Assembly: GCF_036924595.1 (NCBI RefSeq)
Contig: NZ_JAZHRV010000001.1
Span: 3,658,001 to 3,722,000 of the forward strand
Origin: Bradyrhizobium algeriense
GTDB taxonomy: Bacteria; Pseudomonadota; Alphaproteobacteria; Rhizobiales; Xanthobacteraceae
Length of the DNA stretch: 64,000 bases
Direction of reading: 5' to 3'
Positions 38,445 through 47,411 of the stretch are shown here, piece after piece. How positions within the stretch are numbered: position 1 is the first letter of the stretch; every line of letters starts with the position of its first letter. A program made the translations under genes and the position numbers. Under the pieces are notes generated by a model. That model saw only the letters and a list, made by a program, of their open reading frames with translations. It ran no database searches and was not told the DNA's origin.

Positions 38445-39659
38445 TCACACGCCGGCTACAACCGGTAGCTCTGCGATCATGCGAATGCCGGGCCTTCTTC
38501 TCCAATGAATTTGCGACGGCTCAACCGCCAGCTTGAGTGCGGGCCAGCGCGTGAACAGCGCCTGCAGGGCGCAAATTCCTTCTATGCGAGCGAGCTGGTG
38601 GCCGAGGCAAAAATGAATTCCTGTTCCGAACGATAGATGCCGGTTCGGCCGCCGCTCCAGATCGAGCTGTTCGGGGCACTCATTGGCTTCCTTGTCCAGG
38701 TTGGCGGCGACGATCATCGCCATGACCCGATCGCCCTTCTTCAATTTGACGCCCTCGAGATCGACATCCTGGCGCACATAGCGCGGCTTTGAGAATTGCA
38801 CCGGCGAGACGAAGCGCAAAAATTCTTCGACTGCCAACCCGGCACGGCTCCAGTCCGCCGCGAGCCAATCGCGACGAACCGGATCCTTCAGCAGTTCGAA
38901 CACCGATCCGCTGATCAGATGGGTGGTGGTCTCGGAGCCCGCCCCCAGCAAGAGAAACACCATCGAGATCATTTCGTCCGGTGTGATGCGCCCACCTTCC
39001 TTCTCGACCCGCACAAGCTCGGCAATCAATCCTTCGCCGCCCTGTTCCCGGGCGACCTGCAGACGTGCTTTCAGATAGCGCCGCATCCTCATCATTCCGC
39101 TGATCAACCGCAGAAAGCCCAACGCGCTGGTGAGATTCGCGATCGAATTGGCCCAGGCAATGAATTTCGGCCGGTCCGCCGGCGGCAGGCCCAGCAGTTC
39201 GCAAATCACCGCAAGCGGCAGCATCCGCGCATAACGCTGCACCAGATCGGCGCGGCTGCCCGCAGCAAACAACTCATCGGCGAGGCGATCGGCGATGGCG
39301 CGGATGTGCGGCTCCATGTCGAGGACCGCGCGGCGGCGGAACGCCTCGTCGACGATACTTCGCAGCCGCGTGTGGTCCGGCTCGTCCATCGTGAGCATGT
39401 TGTTGGCGAATGTCGCGATGAATTTCGGCATCCACCAGGGCAGGCCCACGAGAACCCCGCCCTCCCTGCGCAGCGTGAAGAGCGCGCTGTCCTTCAGCAC
39501 CCGCGCCGCCGCCTCGTAGGTCGTGGTGACCCAGACGCGGCCCACGATCGGAAATTTTGTCGCGACGACGGGACCAACGGCGCGCAAACTCGCGACCCCT
39601 GCCTGCGGATCACGAAAAAATGCCTCGCTGGTGAAATCCACGAACTCTGCCATCGGCAC
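38445..39659 (-). CDS. Cytochrome P450
   Basis: 404-aa soluble bacterial P450. Heme ligand C351 in FGTGIHFCLGHQLARIE; I-helix oxygen-activating GAGSETTT (239-246); K-helix E279-x-x-R282. No membrane anchor. It needs ferredoxin and reductase partners, none of which is adjacent. It is convergent with tRNA-Gln. Substrate unknown; the fused layout of self-sufficient P450s is absent. Confidence 0.93.
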   Translation of the reverse strand: MPMAEFVDFTSEAFFRDPQAGVASLRAVGPVVATKFPIVGRVWVTTTYEAAARVLKDSALFTLRREGGVLVGLPWWMPKFIATFANNMLTMDEPDHTRLRSIVDEAFRRRAVLDMEPHIRAIADRLADELFAAGSRADLVQRYARMLPLAVICELLGLPPADRPKFIAWANSIANLTSALGFLRLISGMMRMRRYLKARLQVAREQGGEGLIAELVRVEKEGGRITPDEMISMVFLLLGAGSETTTHLISGSVFELLKDPVRRDWLAADWSRAGLAVEEFLRFVSPVQFSKPRYVRQDVDLEGVKLKKGDRVMAMIVAANLDKEANECPEQLDLERRPNRHLSFGTGIHFCLGHQLARIEGICALQALFTRWPALKLAVEPSQIHWRRRPGIRMIAELPVVAGV

Positions 39660-39857
39660 ACCTCACGGCGTCTTTCACGCCCATGCATCAAGGTGGTGCG
39701 CAACACGATCGGCGCAATGGCCGGGGGATACGACGTCTCTCACCGGCACCCTGCCATGGGTACGGAACATTCGGGCTCGATCCCGATCTTGCCGGGTTTG
39801 TGGCCCCGCTCTTGCTGACGGAGATACAACCTGAAAGAACCATGGACGAGATGTATC

Positions 39858-41174
39858 ATGCTGGGAACAAAATCTGCGATTGCGGCTCGTTTCGAGGCAC
39901 TCGATGCGCTGCGCGGCGTCTGCGCGCTGCTCGTGGTCTTGTTCCACGTCCCCGTTTACCATGCTCTTAAAGACATCGGCTCATTCGCCAATCTGCAGTT
40001 TTGCGTGGACATGTTCTTCGCCCTGTCCGGCTTCGTGCTCTGTCATGCCTATGGCCAACGTCTCAACGATCGCGCTGAGAGCATTCGTTTCGTGGCGATG
40101 AGGTTTGCCCGCCTTTGGCCGTTGCACATCGTGATGTTGACCCTGTTCGTCGGACTTGAGACCGGCAAGTTCATCTTCAGCCGCGCCGATACCGCGTTCG
40201 CGCTGGATTCCCAGGCCTTTGGTCCGGGTCGCTCGCTCTGGGAGATCGCCACGAACATCCTGTTTCTGCAGTCTTTCAATCTGCACGCTGGATTGTCATG
40301 GAATGGTCCCGCCTGGAGTGCGGCCGTCGAGTTCTACGTGTCGATCCTGTTCGCGACGGTCGTCATGCTTTTCCCGCGCCAGCGCTATGCGATCTTCCTT
40401 GCGCTCTGTCTGGCGGCCGGAGCGCTGCTCTACCAGGTTTCGCCAGAAGCGCTGTTTGTCTCGTCCGACTGGGGCATCCTGCGCGCCATGTTCGGCTTCT
40501 TCGCGGGCTGCCTGGCGTATCATCTGCGGGCGCGTTCGGATGAGAAGCTGACGGCGCCGAATTTATGGGAGGCCTGCTGCGTGGTGCTGGTCATTGCGTT
40601 TGCTGCGTCCAGACCATGGGGCCCGTCGCACTACGCGTTTCCGCTGCTTGCGATCATCGTGCTTTACGTCTTTTCATACGATCAGGGCGCCGTTTCGAAA
40701 GTGTTGCGTTCGTCCATTCTGCAAAAGCTCGGCTTGTGGTCTTATTCGATCTACATGATCCACACCTTCCTGTTTCAGGTGATGAAGATGGGGGTCTCCT
40801 TCGTCGGGCAAAAGGCCCATCTCAACCTGGTGGGCTGGCACAATGAGGAGAAGCTGATGCTGCTGGGAACGCCGGAACAGGCGGTATTGCCGGCGCTCAT
40901 CCTGACCCTGCTCGTCATCCCCGTCGCCGCGCTGACCTATCGCTGGATCGAGAAGCCGGCGATGGATGCGGCCCGAGATCTGCTTTCGCCGATTCATCTG
41001 GCGAAGACGGCCGTCACCAAGCCGGCAACGACGTCCGGAATTATCGCGACAGCATTCGCCGGCCGGATATCGTGGTTGAGCGCAAGGTTATTCCCCCGCC
41101 CGACGCGGAATTCGATCGAGACAGGCCTCGACCGGTTGCGCGCCATGTCCAGGCGTGGCACCGCTGGCATGTGA
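39858..41174 (+). CDS. Acyltransferase 3 family membrane protein (OafA/YrhL-like)
   Basis: 438-aa protein with about ten transmembrane helices. It opens with the family motif FEALDALRGVCALLVVLFH (catalytic-type His at the end of helix 1), then FFALSGFVL and the RxxR-like MRFARLWPLH. It ends with a 75-residue basic cytoplasmic tail and has no SGNH domain. Such enzymes O-acetylate or acylate surface polysaccharides or lipids using cytoplasmic acyl-CoA. It stands alone, so the acceptor is unknown. Confidence 0.9.
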   Translation: MLGTKSAIAARFEALDALRGVCALLVVLFHVPVYHALKDIGSFANLQFCVDMFFALSGFVLCHAYGQRLNDRAESIRFVAMRFARLWPLHIVMLTLFVGLETGKFIFSRADTAFALDSQAFGPGRSLWEIATNILFLQSFNLHAGLSWNGPAWSAAVEFYVSILFATVVMLFPRQRYAIFLALCLAAGALLYQVSPEALFVSSDWGILRAMFGFFAGCLAYHLRARSDEKLTAPNLWEACCVVLVIAFAASRPWGPSHYAFPLLAIIVLYVFSYDQGAVSKVLRSSILQKLGLWSYSIYMIHTFLFQVMKMGVSFVGQKAHLNLVGWHNEEKLMLLGTPEQAVLPALILTLLVIPVAALTYRWIEKPAMDAARDLLSPIHLAKTAVTKPATTSGIIATAFAGRISWLSARLFPRPTRNSIETGLDRLRAMSRRGTAGM

Positions 41175-41216
41175 CCCGGATCGATCAGGCCGCAGAACTA
41201 CGCGGTCCGATCGGGC

Positions 41217-42176
41217 TCAGCCGATCGTGACCGGCGGCGTACCGTGGGTGTGAAACGACTCGATCGTCTTCAGCCCCCACGCCTGGCCCTTCTTCCGTTC
41301 TTCCTCGGTCCAGACGATCGGCTTCCAGTCGGGCGCGAGGATGAGGCGCGCGCCGGCGTTGGCGACCTCGATGCGGTTGCCGCCGGGCTCATAGACGTAG
41401 AGGAAGAAGGTCTGCTGGATCGCGTGCTTGTGCGGGCCGGTCTCGATGTGGATGCCGTTTTCGAGAAAGATGTCGGCGGCGCGCAAAATTTCCTCGCGGC
41501 TGTCGAGCGCGTAGGTGACGTGGTGGAAGCGTCCGGCCTTGCCGTAATGATCGCGGGTATAGGCGAAGTCGTAGCTCTTGTTCGACATCGTCATCCACAT
41601 CGCTGCTTCCGTGCCGTCGTTGAGCACGATCTGCTCGGTGGTGCGGAGGCCCAGATAGTTTTCGAAGAACAGCCGGTTGGCCTTGATGTCCACAGCGAGG
41701 CAATTGAGATGATCGAGCCGGCGGACATTGACGCCGCGCGCCGGAAACCGCTGCGCCTGGTTCTTCAGCGCTGGCTTGAGCTCGGGCGGCGGCTGATACC
41801 ACTCGGTCTCGTAATAGAGCTCGACGATATGGCCATCGGGATCGCGGCAGCGAAACGCCGGCCCCTGCCCCATGTCGCCGTCAACCCAGCCGATGTCGAA
41901 GCCCGAGCCCTTCAGCGCGGCGACGCGGCGCTCCAGCGCCTGCGGGCTGCGGGCACGCAACGCCATGTGCTCCATGCCTGATGTCTTCGAGGCCGTCAGC
42001 TTGAGCGAATAGCGCTCGTAATCATCCCAGCCGCGCAGATAGACCGACTCGCCCTTCCGGCCGCTGACGGTCATGCCCATGACGTCGACGAAGAATTTCA
42101 GGCTTTCGTCCGGCTTCGGCGTCAGCAGCTCCATGTGGCCGAGATGAGCGAGGTCGAAAATCGGCTCGGGGGTCAT
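41217..42176 (-). CDS. Type I extradiol (catechol-2,3-dioxygenase-like) ring-cleavage dioxygenase
   Basis: 319-aa two-domain vicinal-oxygen-chelate protein close to XylE in layout. Predicted iron ligands in the C-terminal domain are H156 (RRLDHLNC), H218 or H219 (RFHHVTYAL) and E270 (GNRIEVANAG), matching His153/His214/Glu265 of XylE. It would open a catechol ring next to the diol. The ATG at 42176 excludes a frame running back into the repeat at 42191-42305. It follows the aromatic cluster on the same strand, separated only by that repeat. Whether its substrate is protocatechuate-like or a simpler catechol is open. Confidence 0.88.
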   Translation of the reverse strand: MTPEPIFDLAHLGHMELLTPKPDESLKFFVDVMGMTVSGRKGESVYLRGWDDYERYSLKLTASKTSGMEHMALRARSPQALERRVAALKGSGFDIGWVDGDMGQGPAFRCRDPDGHIVELYYETEWYQPPPELKPALKNQAQRFPARGVNVRRLDHLNCLAVDIKANRLFFENYLGLRTTEQIVLNDGTEAAMWMTMSNKSYDFAYTRDHYGKAGRFHHVTYALDSREEILRAADIFLENGIHIETGPHKHAIQQTFFLYVYEPGGNRIEVANAGARLILAPDWKPIVWTEEERKKGQAWGLKTIESFHTHGTPPVTIG

Positions 42177-42190
42177 TGGCGGTCTCTCTC

Positions 42191-42305
42191 GTAGGGTGGG
42201 CAAAGCCACCGGGTCGCGCGAATGCGCGCCCGATGACAGGCTCCGCGTGGCCACCAGTTCAAACCACATGGTGGGCACGGCGCAATGCGCCTTTGCCCAC
42301 CCTAC
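42191..42305. repeat. GTAGGGTGG/CCACCCTAC dispersed palindromic repeat, copy 2
   Basis: Same ends as the copy at 7209-7296: GTAGGGTGG (42191-42199) and CCACCCTAC (42297-42305), with the shared inner block GTGGGCAC...GCGCCTTTGCC on the right. The middle differs, including CGCGCGAATGCGCGC. It lies between the dioxygenase and the decarboxylase-like gene. Confidence 0.85.
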
Positions 42306-42307
42306 AA

Positions 42308-43150
42308 TTACAGCGCTCGCGTCACGTCGTCGAACAGTTCATCCACCGCGAACGCGCGCGGAATGAGCTTTTGCTGCGCGGAGTAATCGATAATCAATTC
42401 CAGCGAACGCCGCATCTCGTCTCGGCCAAAACGCGGCACCCCGGATGAAGCGGCGGCAGATTCGGCGAGCAGCCGATGGACCTCCCGCACCACGTCCGGG
42501 TGCTGATCAGACACGGTCCGGCTCACCACCAACATGTGATTGATCGGCACCACCTTGTGCTTCCCAAACCACGCCTTCTCTTCGGCGGCAACATCGGCGA
42601 ACAGCGGCTTCAAATCGGGATGATCCGATTTTTCGCCCAGCACAGCATCAAGCTCGCCGTCGATCAGCATCTGCAAGATCTGCTTGCCCGCGCCCGCCCG
42701 CTTGGTCGTGTCTACGAACTCAGCGACATGGGCGTCCTCGAACGTCACCCAGTCGATCGAATCCAGATCGACGCCACAATCATTGGCAAGAATGCCGCGC
42801 AGCCATGCGCCGGTCGTGGTGGTGAAGGAGCGAATGCCGACGCGTTTGCCATTGAGGTCACGCGGCGCGAGCTTTCCCGCTCTTGCATTGTAGAGCGCAT
42901 GCCCGTGCTGAAACCGCGCCAGCACGACATCCGGCAGCAGCACCATCGGCTTGCCGAACGATTTCGCCATCAGGTAAGTGACGATCGCCATCTCCGAGAC
43001 GTCGAACGCCCCTTCGCGGACCATCGGCTTGAAGCCCTTGTTGGTCGGCGAATACTCTGCGAAATCGAGCTCGACCAGATCCGATCCGATCGATCCACTC
43101 TTCAGCGCCGACGTACCTGGATGGTCGCCGAGCAAAGTGCGCAGGCGCAT
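42308..43150 (-). CDS. 4,5-dihydroxyphthalate-decarboxylase-like protein (periplasmic-binding-protein fold)
   Basis: 280-aa cytoplasmic protein without a signal peptide. The layout (DFAEYSPTNKGFKPMVREG, then FDVSEMAIVTYL, LNGKRVGIRSF) matches the Pht5/4,5-dihydroxyphthalate decarboxylase group, which shares the fold of ABC binding proteins. That group converts 4,5-dihydroxyphthalate to protocatechuate, and many homologues act on unknown aromatic acids. ATG 43150 has GAGGTGGCG upstream and lies 7 bases from the stop of the aldolase gene. The stop adjoins the palindromic repeat. Given its neighbours, an aromatic-acid decarboxylase role is likely. Confidence 0.78.
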   Translation of the reverse strand: MRLRTLLGDHPGTSALKSGSIGSDLVELDFAEYSPTNKGFKPMVREGAFDVSEMAIVTYLMAKSFGKPMVLLPDVVLARFQHGHALYNARAGKLAPRDLNGKRVGIRSFTTTTGAWLRGILANDCGVDLDSIDWVTFEDAHVAEFVDTTKRAGAGKQILQMLIDGELDAVLGEKSDHPDLKPLFADVAAEEKAWFGKHKVVPINHMLVVSRTVSDQHPDVVREVHRLLAESAAASSGVPRFGRDEMRRSLELIIDYSAQQKLIPRAFAVDELFDDVTRAL

Positions 43151-43157
43151 CGCCACC

Positions 43158-43850
43158 TCAGTCCTCCTCCAGCTCGTCGACATAGACGAGGCCGGCCTTC
43201 GCCAGCGGCTCGCGCATATTGTACATGTCGAGCCCGAGCACGCCCGAAGCGAGCTGCCTGCGCTTGCCGTCTTCGTCGGCGACGCGCTTCTCGCCCTTGG
43301 CGACTACATCGGCGGCGTCCTTGCGCCCGATCACCACCACGCCGTCATCATCGGCGACCACAGCATCGCCCGGCACCACATTGATGCCGGCGCAGACCAC
43401 CGGCACGTTGACCGCGCCGAGCGTCGCCTTGACCGTGCCCTTGGCCGAGATCGCCTTCGACCACACCGGAAAGCCCATTTCACGAAGCGATTTGGCGTCG
43501 CGAACGCCGGCGTCGATAACGAGCCCCTTGACGCCGCGCGCCATCAGCGAGGTCGCGAGCAGATCGCCGAACATGCCGTCGGTGTTGTCGGTGGTGCAGC
43601 CGACCACCAGGATGTCGCCGGGCTGGCACTGCTCGACCGCAACATGGATCATCCAGTTGTCGCCGGGCTGCGCCAGCACGGTCACGGCGGTGCCCGATGT
43701 CTCGGCCCCGCTCCAGACCGGGCGCAGATAGGGCTTCATCAGCCCGAAGCGGCCATAGGCCTCGTGCGCGGTGGCGACGCCGAGCGCGCCGAGTCGTTTC
43801 ACGAGTTCGGCATCGGTTCGCTTGATGTTGCGGACGACGACCGTCTTCAT
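43158..43850 (-). CDS. ligK: 4-carboxy-4-hydroxy-2-oxoadipate / HMG aldolase (LigK/GalC, RraA fold)
   Basis: 230-aa RraA-fold class II aldolase. Typical features are GDNWMIHVAVEQCQPGDILV, the metal/substrate loop GDLLATSLMARGVKG and DAGVRD with R117-D118. It splits 4-carboxy-4-hydroxy-2-oxoadipate into pyruvate and oxaloacetate, the last step of protocatechuate 4,5-cleavage and gallate degradation. The start overlaps the stop of the GalB-like gene by ATGA, so product and substrate enzymes are translationally coupled. It lacks signs of being an RNase E inhibitor in this context. Confidence 0.86.
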   Translation of the reverse strand: MKTVVVRNIKRTDAELVKRLGALGVATAHEAYGRFGLMKPYLRPVWSGAETSGTAVTVLAQPGDNWMIHVAVEQCQPGDILVVGCTTDNTDGMFGDLLATSLMARGVKGLVIDAGVRDAKSLREMGFPVWSKAISAKGTVKATLGAVNVPVVCAGINVVPGDAVVADDDGVVVIGRKDAADVVAKGEKRVADEDGKRRQLASGVLGLDMYNMREPLAKAGLVYVDELEED

Positions 43851-44572
43851 GCCAGCTCCTCCATCGCCATCGGGAACAGCCGCTGATAGGCCTCGCCATA
43901 GGTCATCGGCTTGCCCGTATTGCGGCCGCCCTGCACGCCCCGCTGCAGCGCCACCCGCTCGTAATAGGCCCACAGGTGCTTTTGCGCGGCGAGAATTTCG
44001 AACGTCTTGCGCTTGATCTCCCAGACCTCGTCGATGTTGAGGATCACCTGCGGCTTGAAATTGCACATCTCCGGCTGATGCGGTTCGAACAAAAACACCG
44101 GCGGCGCGGAATAAGTGTATTTGGCGCCGGGCTTGTGACCCATCGCCTGCGCGACCACGCGGGTTTCCTGCGCGAAGTGCGCCGCGTTTGGATGATCGAA
44201 ATTATAGGGATCCTCCAGCGCATGCGTCAGCACGAAGGACGGATTGAGCTCGCGGTAGATGTCGACCATGCGGTCGAAATGCTTATCCGTCAGCCGCAGC
44301 GGATAGTCGCCAGCGTCGAAGAATTCGATCTCCGCACCCAGCATCTCCGCCGCGCGCTGCGCCTCGTCGCGCCGTCCGGCCTTGACCTTCTCCATCGTCG
44401 CGCCCGCCTCCTTCCAGGCGAACTGGCTTTCGCCGCGCTCGCCGAACGACAGGCAGGCAATCTTGACGCGATAACCTTTCTTCACATGCAGCGCGATCGC
44501 GCCGCCCGCGCGCCAGACGAAATCGCCGGGATGCGCCGTGACCACCAGGCCCGTTTTGCCGGCATTGCTCAT
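43847..44572 (-). CDS. galB: 4-oxalomesaconate hydratase-like PIG-L family protein (GalB)
   Basis: 241-aa PIG-L/LmbE-fold zinc protein: N-terminal metal motif VVTAHPGDFVWRAGG (H14, D17) and a later histidine cluster NFDHPNAAH. Most PIG-L proteins are deacetylases, but the GalB branch hydrates 4-oxalomesaconate. The direct overlap with the aldolase that consumes the product, and the LigI-like lactonase nearby, support the GalB assignment. The ATG at 44572 has a strong AAGGAGG upstream; the frame is open to 44641 but without need. Confidence 0.84.
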   Translation of the reverse strand: MSNAGKTGLVVTAHPGDFVWRAGGAIALHVKKGYRVKIACLSFGERGESQFAWKEAGATMEKVKAGRRDEAQRAAEMLGAEIEFFDAGDYPLRLTDKHFDRMVDIYRELNPSFVLTHALEDPYNFDHPNAAHFAQETRVVAQAMGHKPGAKYTYSAPPVFLFEPHQPEMCNFKPQVILNIDEVWEIKRKTFEILAAQKHLWAYYERVALQRGVQGGRNTGKPMTYGEAYQRLFPMAMEELA

Positions 44573-44627
44573 GATCGGGATTTCCTCCTTCGATTTGTAC
44601 ACGTCGCCGGCCGCACCGGCCGCGAGA

Positions 44628-45632
44628 CTATTGTTTGGCAATTCCTGCCCGCTCGATCACTACTGCCCATTTGTCGATATCGGCCTTGAGCCGGTCGAGG
44701 ATTTCCTCGGGTGAGCTGGCCTTGGCCTCGATGCCGAGATCGAGCGCGCGCTTCTTTAACTCCGGCATTTCGAGCACCTCGCGCAACGCGGCGTTCAGCG
44801 TCGCGATCACCTCCGGCGGCGTGCCCCTGGGCGCAAAAATCGCGTTCCAGGACCGCGCCTCGAAATCGCCGCCGCCTGCTTCCTTCACGGTCGGAACATC
44901 AGGCAGGAATGCGGTGCGGATCGTACCCGAAGACGACACGGCAATGGCCGCCCTGTCGGCAACATGCGACTGCACCGCGCTGTAGTTCTCGATCGCCATC
45001 TGGATATCGCCGCGCAGAAGCGCGATCAGCACATCCGGCGAACTGCGGAACGGCACGATGGTGACATCGACACCGGCGGTCGATTTGAACAATTGCGCGG
45101 CGAGGTTCTGGGTCGACCCGACGTTGATGGTGCCGACATTGAGCGTGCCGGGTTTTGCCTTGGCCGCCTGGATGAATTCAGCCAGCGTCGGATAAGGCGT
45201 GCCGGCCTGGGTGACGAAGATGAAGTCAAAATAACCCATGCTCGACACCGGAACGAAGTCAGTCACCGGATTGAAGCCAAGGCTCTTGAACAACGATACC
45301 GAGATGGCGGTGCCGTTGCTCAGCAGCGCCAGCGTGTAGCCGTCTGGAGGCGCGGACAGCACTGCGCGCGCGGCGTTGATGCCGCCGGCGCCCGGCATGT
45401 TCTCGATGACGAAGCGCTGGCCGAGCTTTTCGCCGAGTTTTTCGGTAACGAGCCGCGCCGTGACGTCGGCAACGCCGCCCGCGCCGAATGGCAGGATCAG
45501 CCGCACCGGCCGGTTCGGATAGTTTTGCGCGTCGGCGATTTGCGGCAGCAACAATGTCGCGACCAGCGCAGCCATCCCGGCGAACGACGCGCGGCGCCGG
45601 CTCAGGGCGTATCGCTCGCGCTTGTCCGCCAT
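44628..45632 (-). CDS. Bug-family tripartite tricarboxylate transporter binding protein
   Basis: 334-aa periplasmic binding protein of the TctC/Bug family. It has a signal peptide (SFAGMAALVATLLLPQIADAQ), then the signature YPNRPVRLILPFGAGGVAD and PGAGGINAARAV. It binds carboxylated ligands. No TctA/TctB membrane genes are near, so it is an orphan binder that may share membrane subunits encoded elsewhere or act in sensing. AAGGAGGG precedes the ATG at 45632. Embedded between the LigI-like and GalB-like genes, it probably binds an aromatic acid or ring-cleavage product. Confidence 0.9.
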   Translation of the reverse strand: MADKRERYALSRRRASFAGMAALVATLLLPQIADAQNYPNRPVRLILPFGAGGVADVTARLVTEKLGEKLGQRFVIENMPGAGGINAARAVLSAPPDGYTLALLSNGTAISVSLFKSLGFNPVTDFVPVSSMGYFDFIFVTQAGTPYPTLAEFIQAAKAKPGTLNVGTINVGSTQNLAAQLFKSTAGVDVTIVPFRSSPDVLIALLRGDIQMAIENYSAVQSHVADRAAIAVSSSGTIRTAFLPDVPTVKEAGGGDFEARSWNAIFAPRGTPPEVIATLNAALREVLEMPELKKRALDLGIEAKASSPEEILDRLKADIDKWAVVIERAGIAKQ

Positions 45633-45646
45633 CGCACAACCCTCCT

Positions 45647-46549
45647 TCAAAACTCGAACAGCCGCGCCGGATTATCGACCAGGATCTTCTGCTGCAGCTC
45701 GGCCTCCGGCGCAAACAAGGGAATGAGGTCGACCAGATCACCGTCGTTGGGCATCACCTTGACGTTCGGGTGCGGCCAGTCGGTCCCCCAGATCACGCGA
45801 TCGGGCGCGGTCTCGATAATACGCCGCGCGAACGGAACTGCGTCGTGGAAAGGCGGGCCGCCGGAGGACACGCGCTCGCAGCCGCACACCTTGACCCAGC
45901 ATTTCTCGTCCCGCGTCATCAGGTCAGTCAGCGTCCGAAACGGAAGTTGGTCGAGACCGTCGGCCGCCTTGACGCGTCCCATGTGATCGATGGTGTAGCG
46001 CACCGGCAATTTTGCCAGCATCTCGGCATATTCAGGCAGGTCGATCGCATCGAAATGCAGGTCGATGTGCCAGCCGAGCGGCGCCACCATCGCGACAATG
46101 CGATGGAACACCCTCATGTCAGGCACCCCGCCGAGATGGCGCACGAAGTTGAAGCGGCAGCCGCGAAACCCGCCTTCATGCAGTTCGCGAAGGCCACGCT
46201 CGGTAATGCTATCGTCGATATTGGCGACGGCGCGAAAGGTTCCATCGCTCACGGCGATGGCATCCAGCGCCACCCGGTTGTCGGTGCCGTGCACGCTGGC
46301 ATTGACGATGACCGCGCGGCCGATCCCGATCTTCCTGTGCAGCGCCCGGAAATCCTCCAGCGGCGCATCGGGCGGCGTATAGGGCCGTCCCGGCGCATAG
46401 GGGTATTTATCACCGGGGCCGAAGATGTGGGTATGCGCGTCACACGCCAGCGCCGGGAGCTTGAACTTCGGCGTTCGTGTATCGGGATCGGGTCCGGGAA
46501 TCGTCGGCTTGTGCATGGTGCCTTCTGCAGTTTCTTGGTCGCGCTTCAT
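45647..46549 (-). CDS. ligI: 2-pyrone-4,6-dicarboxylate hydrolase (LigI-like amidohydrolase)
   Basis: 300-aa TIM-barrel amidohydrolase. Metal/active-site motif ACDAHTHIFGP (H39, H41), IVNASVHGTDN, GFRGCRFNFVRHLGG, YTIDHMGR and IWGTDWPHPN follow the order known for LigI. It hydrolyses 2-pyrone-4,6-dicarboxylate to 4-oxalomesaconate, the substrate of the GalB-like protein downstream. The start may be 46549 or an internal ATG at 46516, which has a better AGAAGG site. It is 13 bases from the TetR stop and 14 bases from the Bug gene, so the run is one operon. Confidence 0.88.
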   Translation of the reverse strand: MKRDQETAEGTMHKPTIPGPDPDTRTPKFKLPALACDAHTHIFGPGDKYPYAPGRPYTPPDAPLEDFRALHRKIGIGRAVIVNASVHGTDNRVALDAIAVSDGTFRAVANIDDSITERGLRELHEGGFRGCRFNFVRHLGGVPDMRVFHRIVAMVAPLGWHIDLHFDAIDLPEYAEMLAKLPVRYTIDHMGRVKAADGLDQLPFRTLTDLMTRDEKCWVKVCGCERVSSGGPPFHDAVPFARRIIETAPDRVIWGTDWPHPNVKVMPNDGDLVDLIPLFAPEAELQQKILVDNPARLFEF

Positions 46550-46562
46550 GGCGTCTCGATAC

Positions 46563-47288
46563 TCATGAAGTCGAATTTTCTTTCCGCTTTCCAGCAGCGC
46601 CCTTTGCAGGCGGCTGGGTGGACTTCGTCTGGTGTGAGGCTGTGTCGAGATGATCTACATCTGACGCCTGCAACGAGGCGACCGTCGACGCGACGAGTTG
46701 CTCGATCGCTTCCGCCATATCAGCGCCATCGGCTTCGCCGCGCGACAGCCGCGTGACCCGCTCCGGACTGACGAGGGTATAATAGAGTGCGCCGAGCAGG
46801 AACTGCGACCGCCACACGATCGTCGTCCGCGGCAGATGCGGCAGGCTTTCCTCGATCGCCTCGATGAACGCGTTGGTGGTGTCGTCGAAGATCTCGGCGA
46901 TGATGCGCCCCACCACGGCGTTGCCTTCGGCCGACATTACGGCGCGCAGCCGCGTGAACCGCGCCCCGCCGCCGGCAAGGTCGCTGCTCGATGAAAACGC
47001 CGGCTGCACATAGGCGCGCACGATCGCTTCCAGCCGGTCCTGGACGTCGCGCACGCGCCGTGCCGCCACCAGCAACTCGATGCGGCGCTTGTTCATCGGC
47101 CCGCAATGGCGCTTGTAAATTTCGAGCAGCAAGCCGTCCTTGCTCTTGAAGTGATAGGTGATGCTGCCCGGATTGGCGCCCGCCTCCAGCGCGATGTCGC
47201 GGATCGACACGGCATTGAAGCCCTTGGTCGAGAACAGCAGCTCGGCCGCGCTCAGGATGGCTTCTCGCATGTTCGGATTTCGCGTCAT
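46563..47288 (-). CDS. TetR-family regulator of the aromatic-degradation operon
   Basis: 241-aa regulator: HTH in MREAILSAAELLFSTKGFN and IRDIALEAGANPGSITYHF, a helical ligand domain, and a polar Lys/Thr/Pro-rich C-terminal tail of about 35 residues. It is the first gene of the LigI-Bug-GalB-LigK operon and has a perfect inverted repeat 24 bases before its start. Autorepression released by an aromatic intermediate is the simplest model. Confidence 0.9.
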   Translation of the reverse strand: MTRNPNMREAILSAAELLFSTKGFNAVSIRDIALEAGANPGSITYHFKSKDGLLLEIYKRHCGPMNKRRIELLVAARRVRDVQDRLEAIVRAYVQPAFSSSSDLAGGGARFTRLRAVMSAEGNAVVGRIIAEIFDDTTNAFIEAIEESLPHLPRTTIVWRSQFLLGALYYTLVSPERVTRLSRGEADGADMAEAIEQLVASTVASLQASDVDHLDTASHQTKSTQPPAKGAAGKRKENSTS

Positions 47289-47311
47289 GGCATTTGCTTT
47301 CCGTTCTCGAG

Positions 47312-47331
47312 TTTTGTACGTTTGTACAAAA
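47312..47331. promoter_or_regulatory. Candidate TetR operator upstream of the aromatic operon
   Basis: Perfect inverted repeat TTTTGTAC (47312-47319) and GTACAAAA (47324-47331), spacer GTTT, in the gap between the TetR gene (minus) and the binding-protein gene (plus). It probably controls the aromatic operon and possibly the divergent transport genes. Confidence 0.7.
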
Positions 47332-47411
47332 TATCAGGTCTAGTCAACAAACATCCGGGTGGCGAGCAGCCACCGCGACTGGCCCCGGGGATAACAAGGG
47401 AGAACCGCCGG

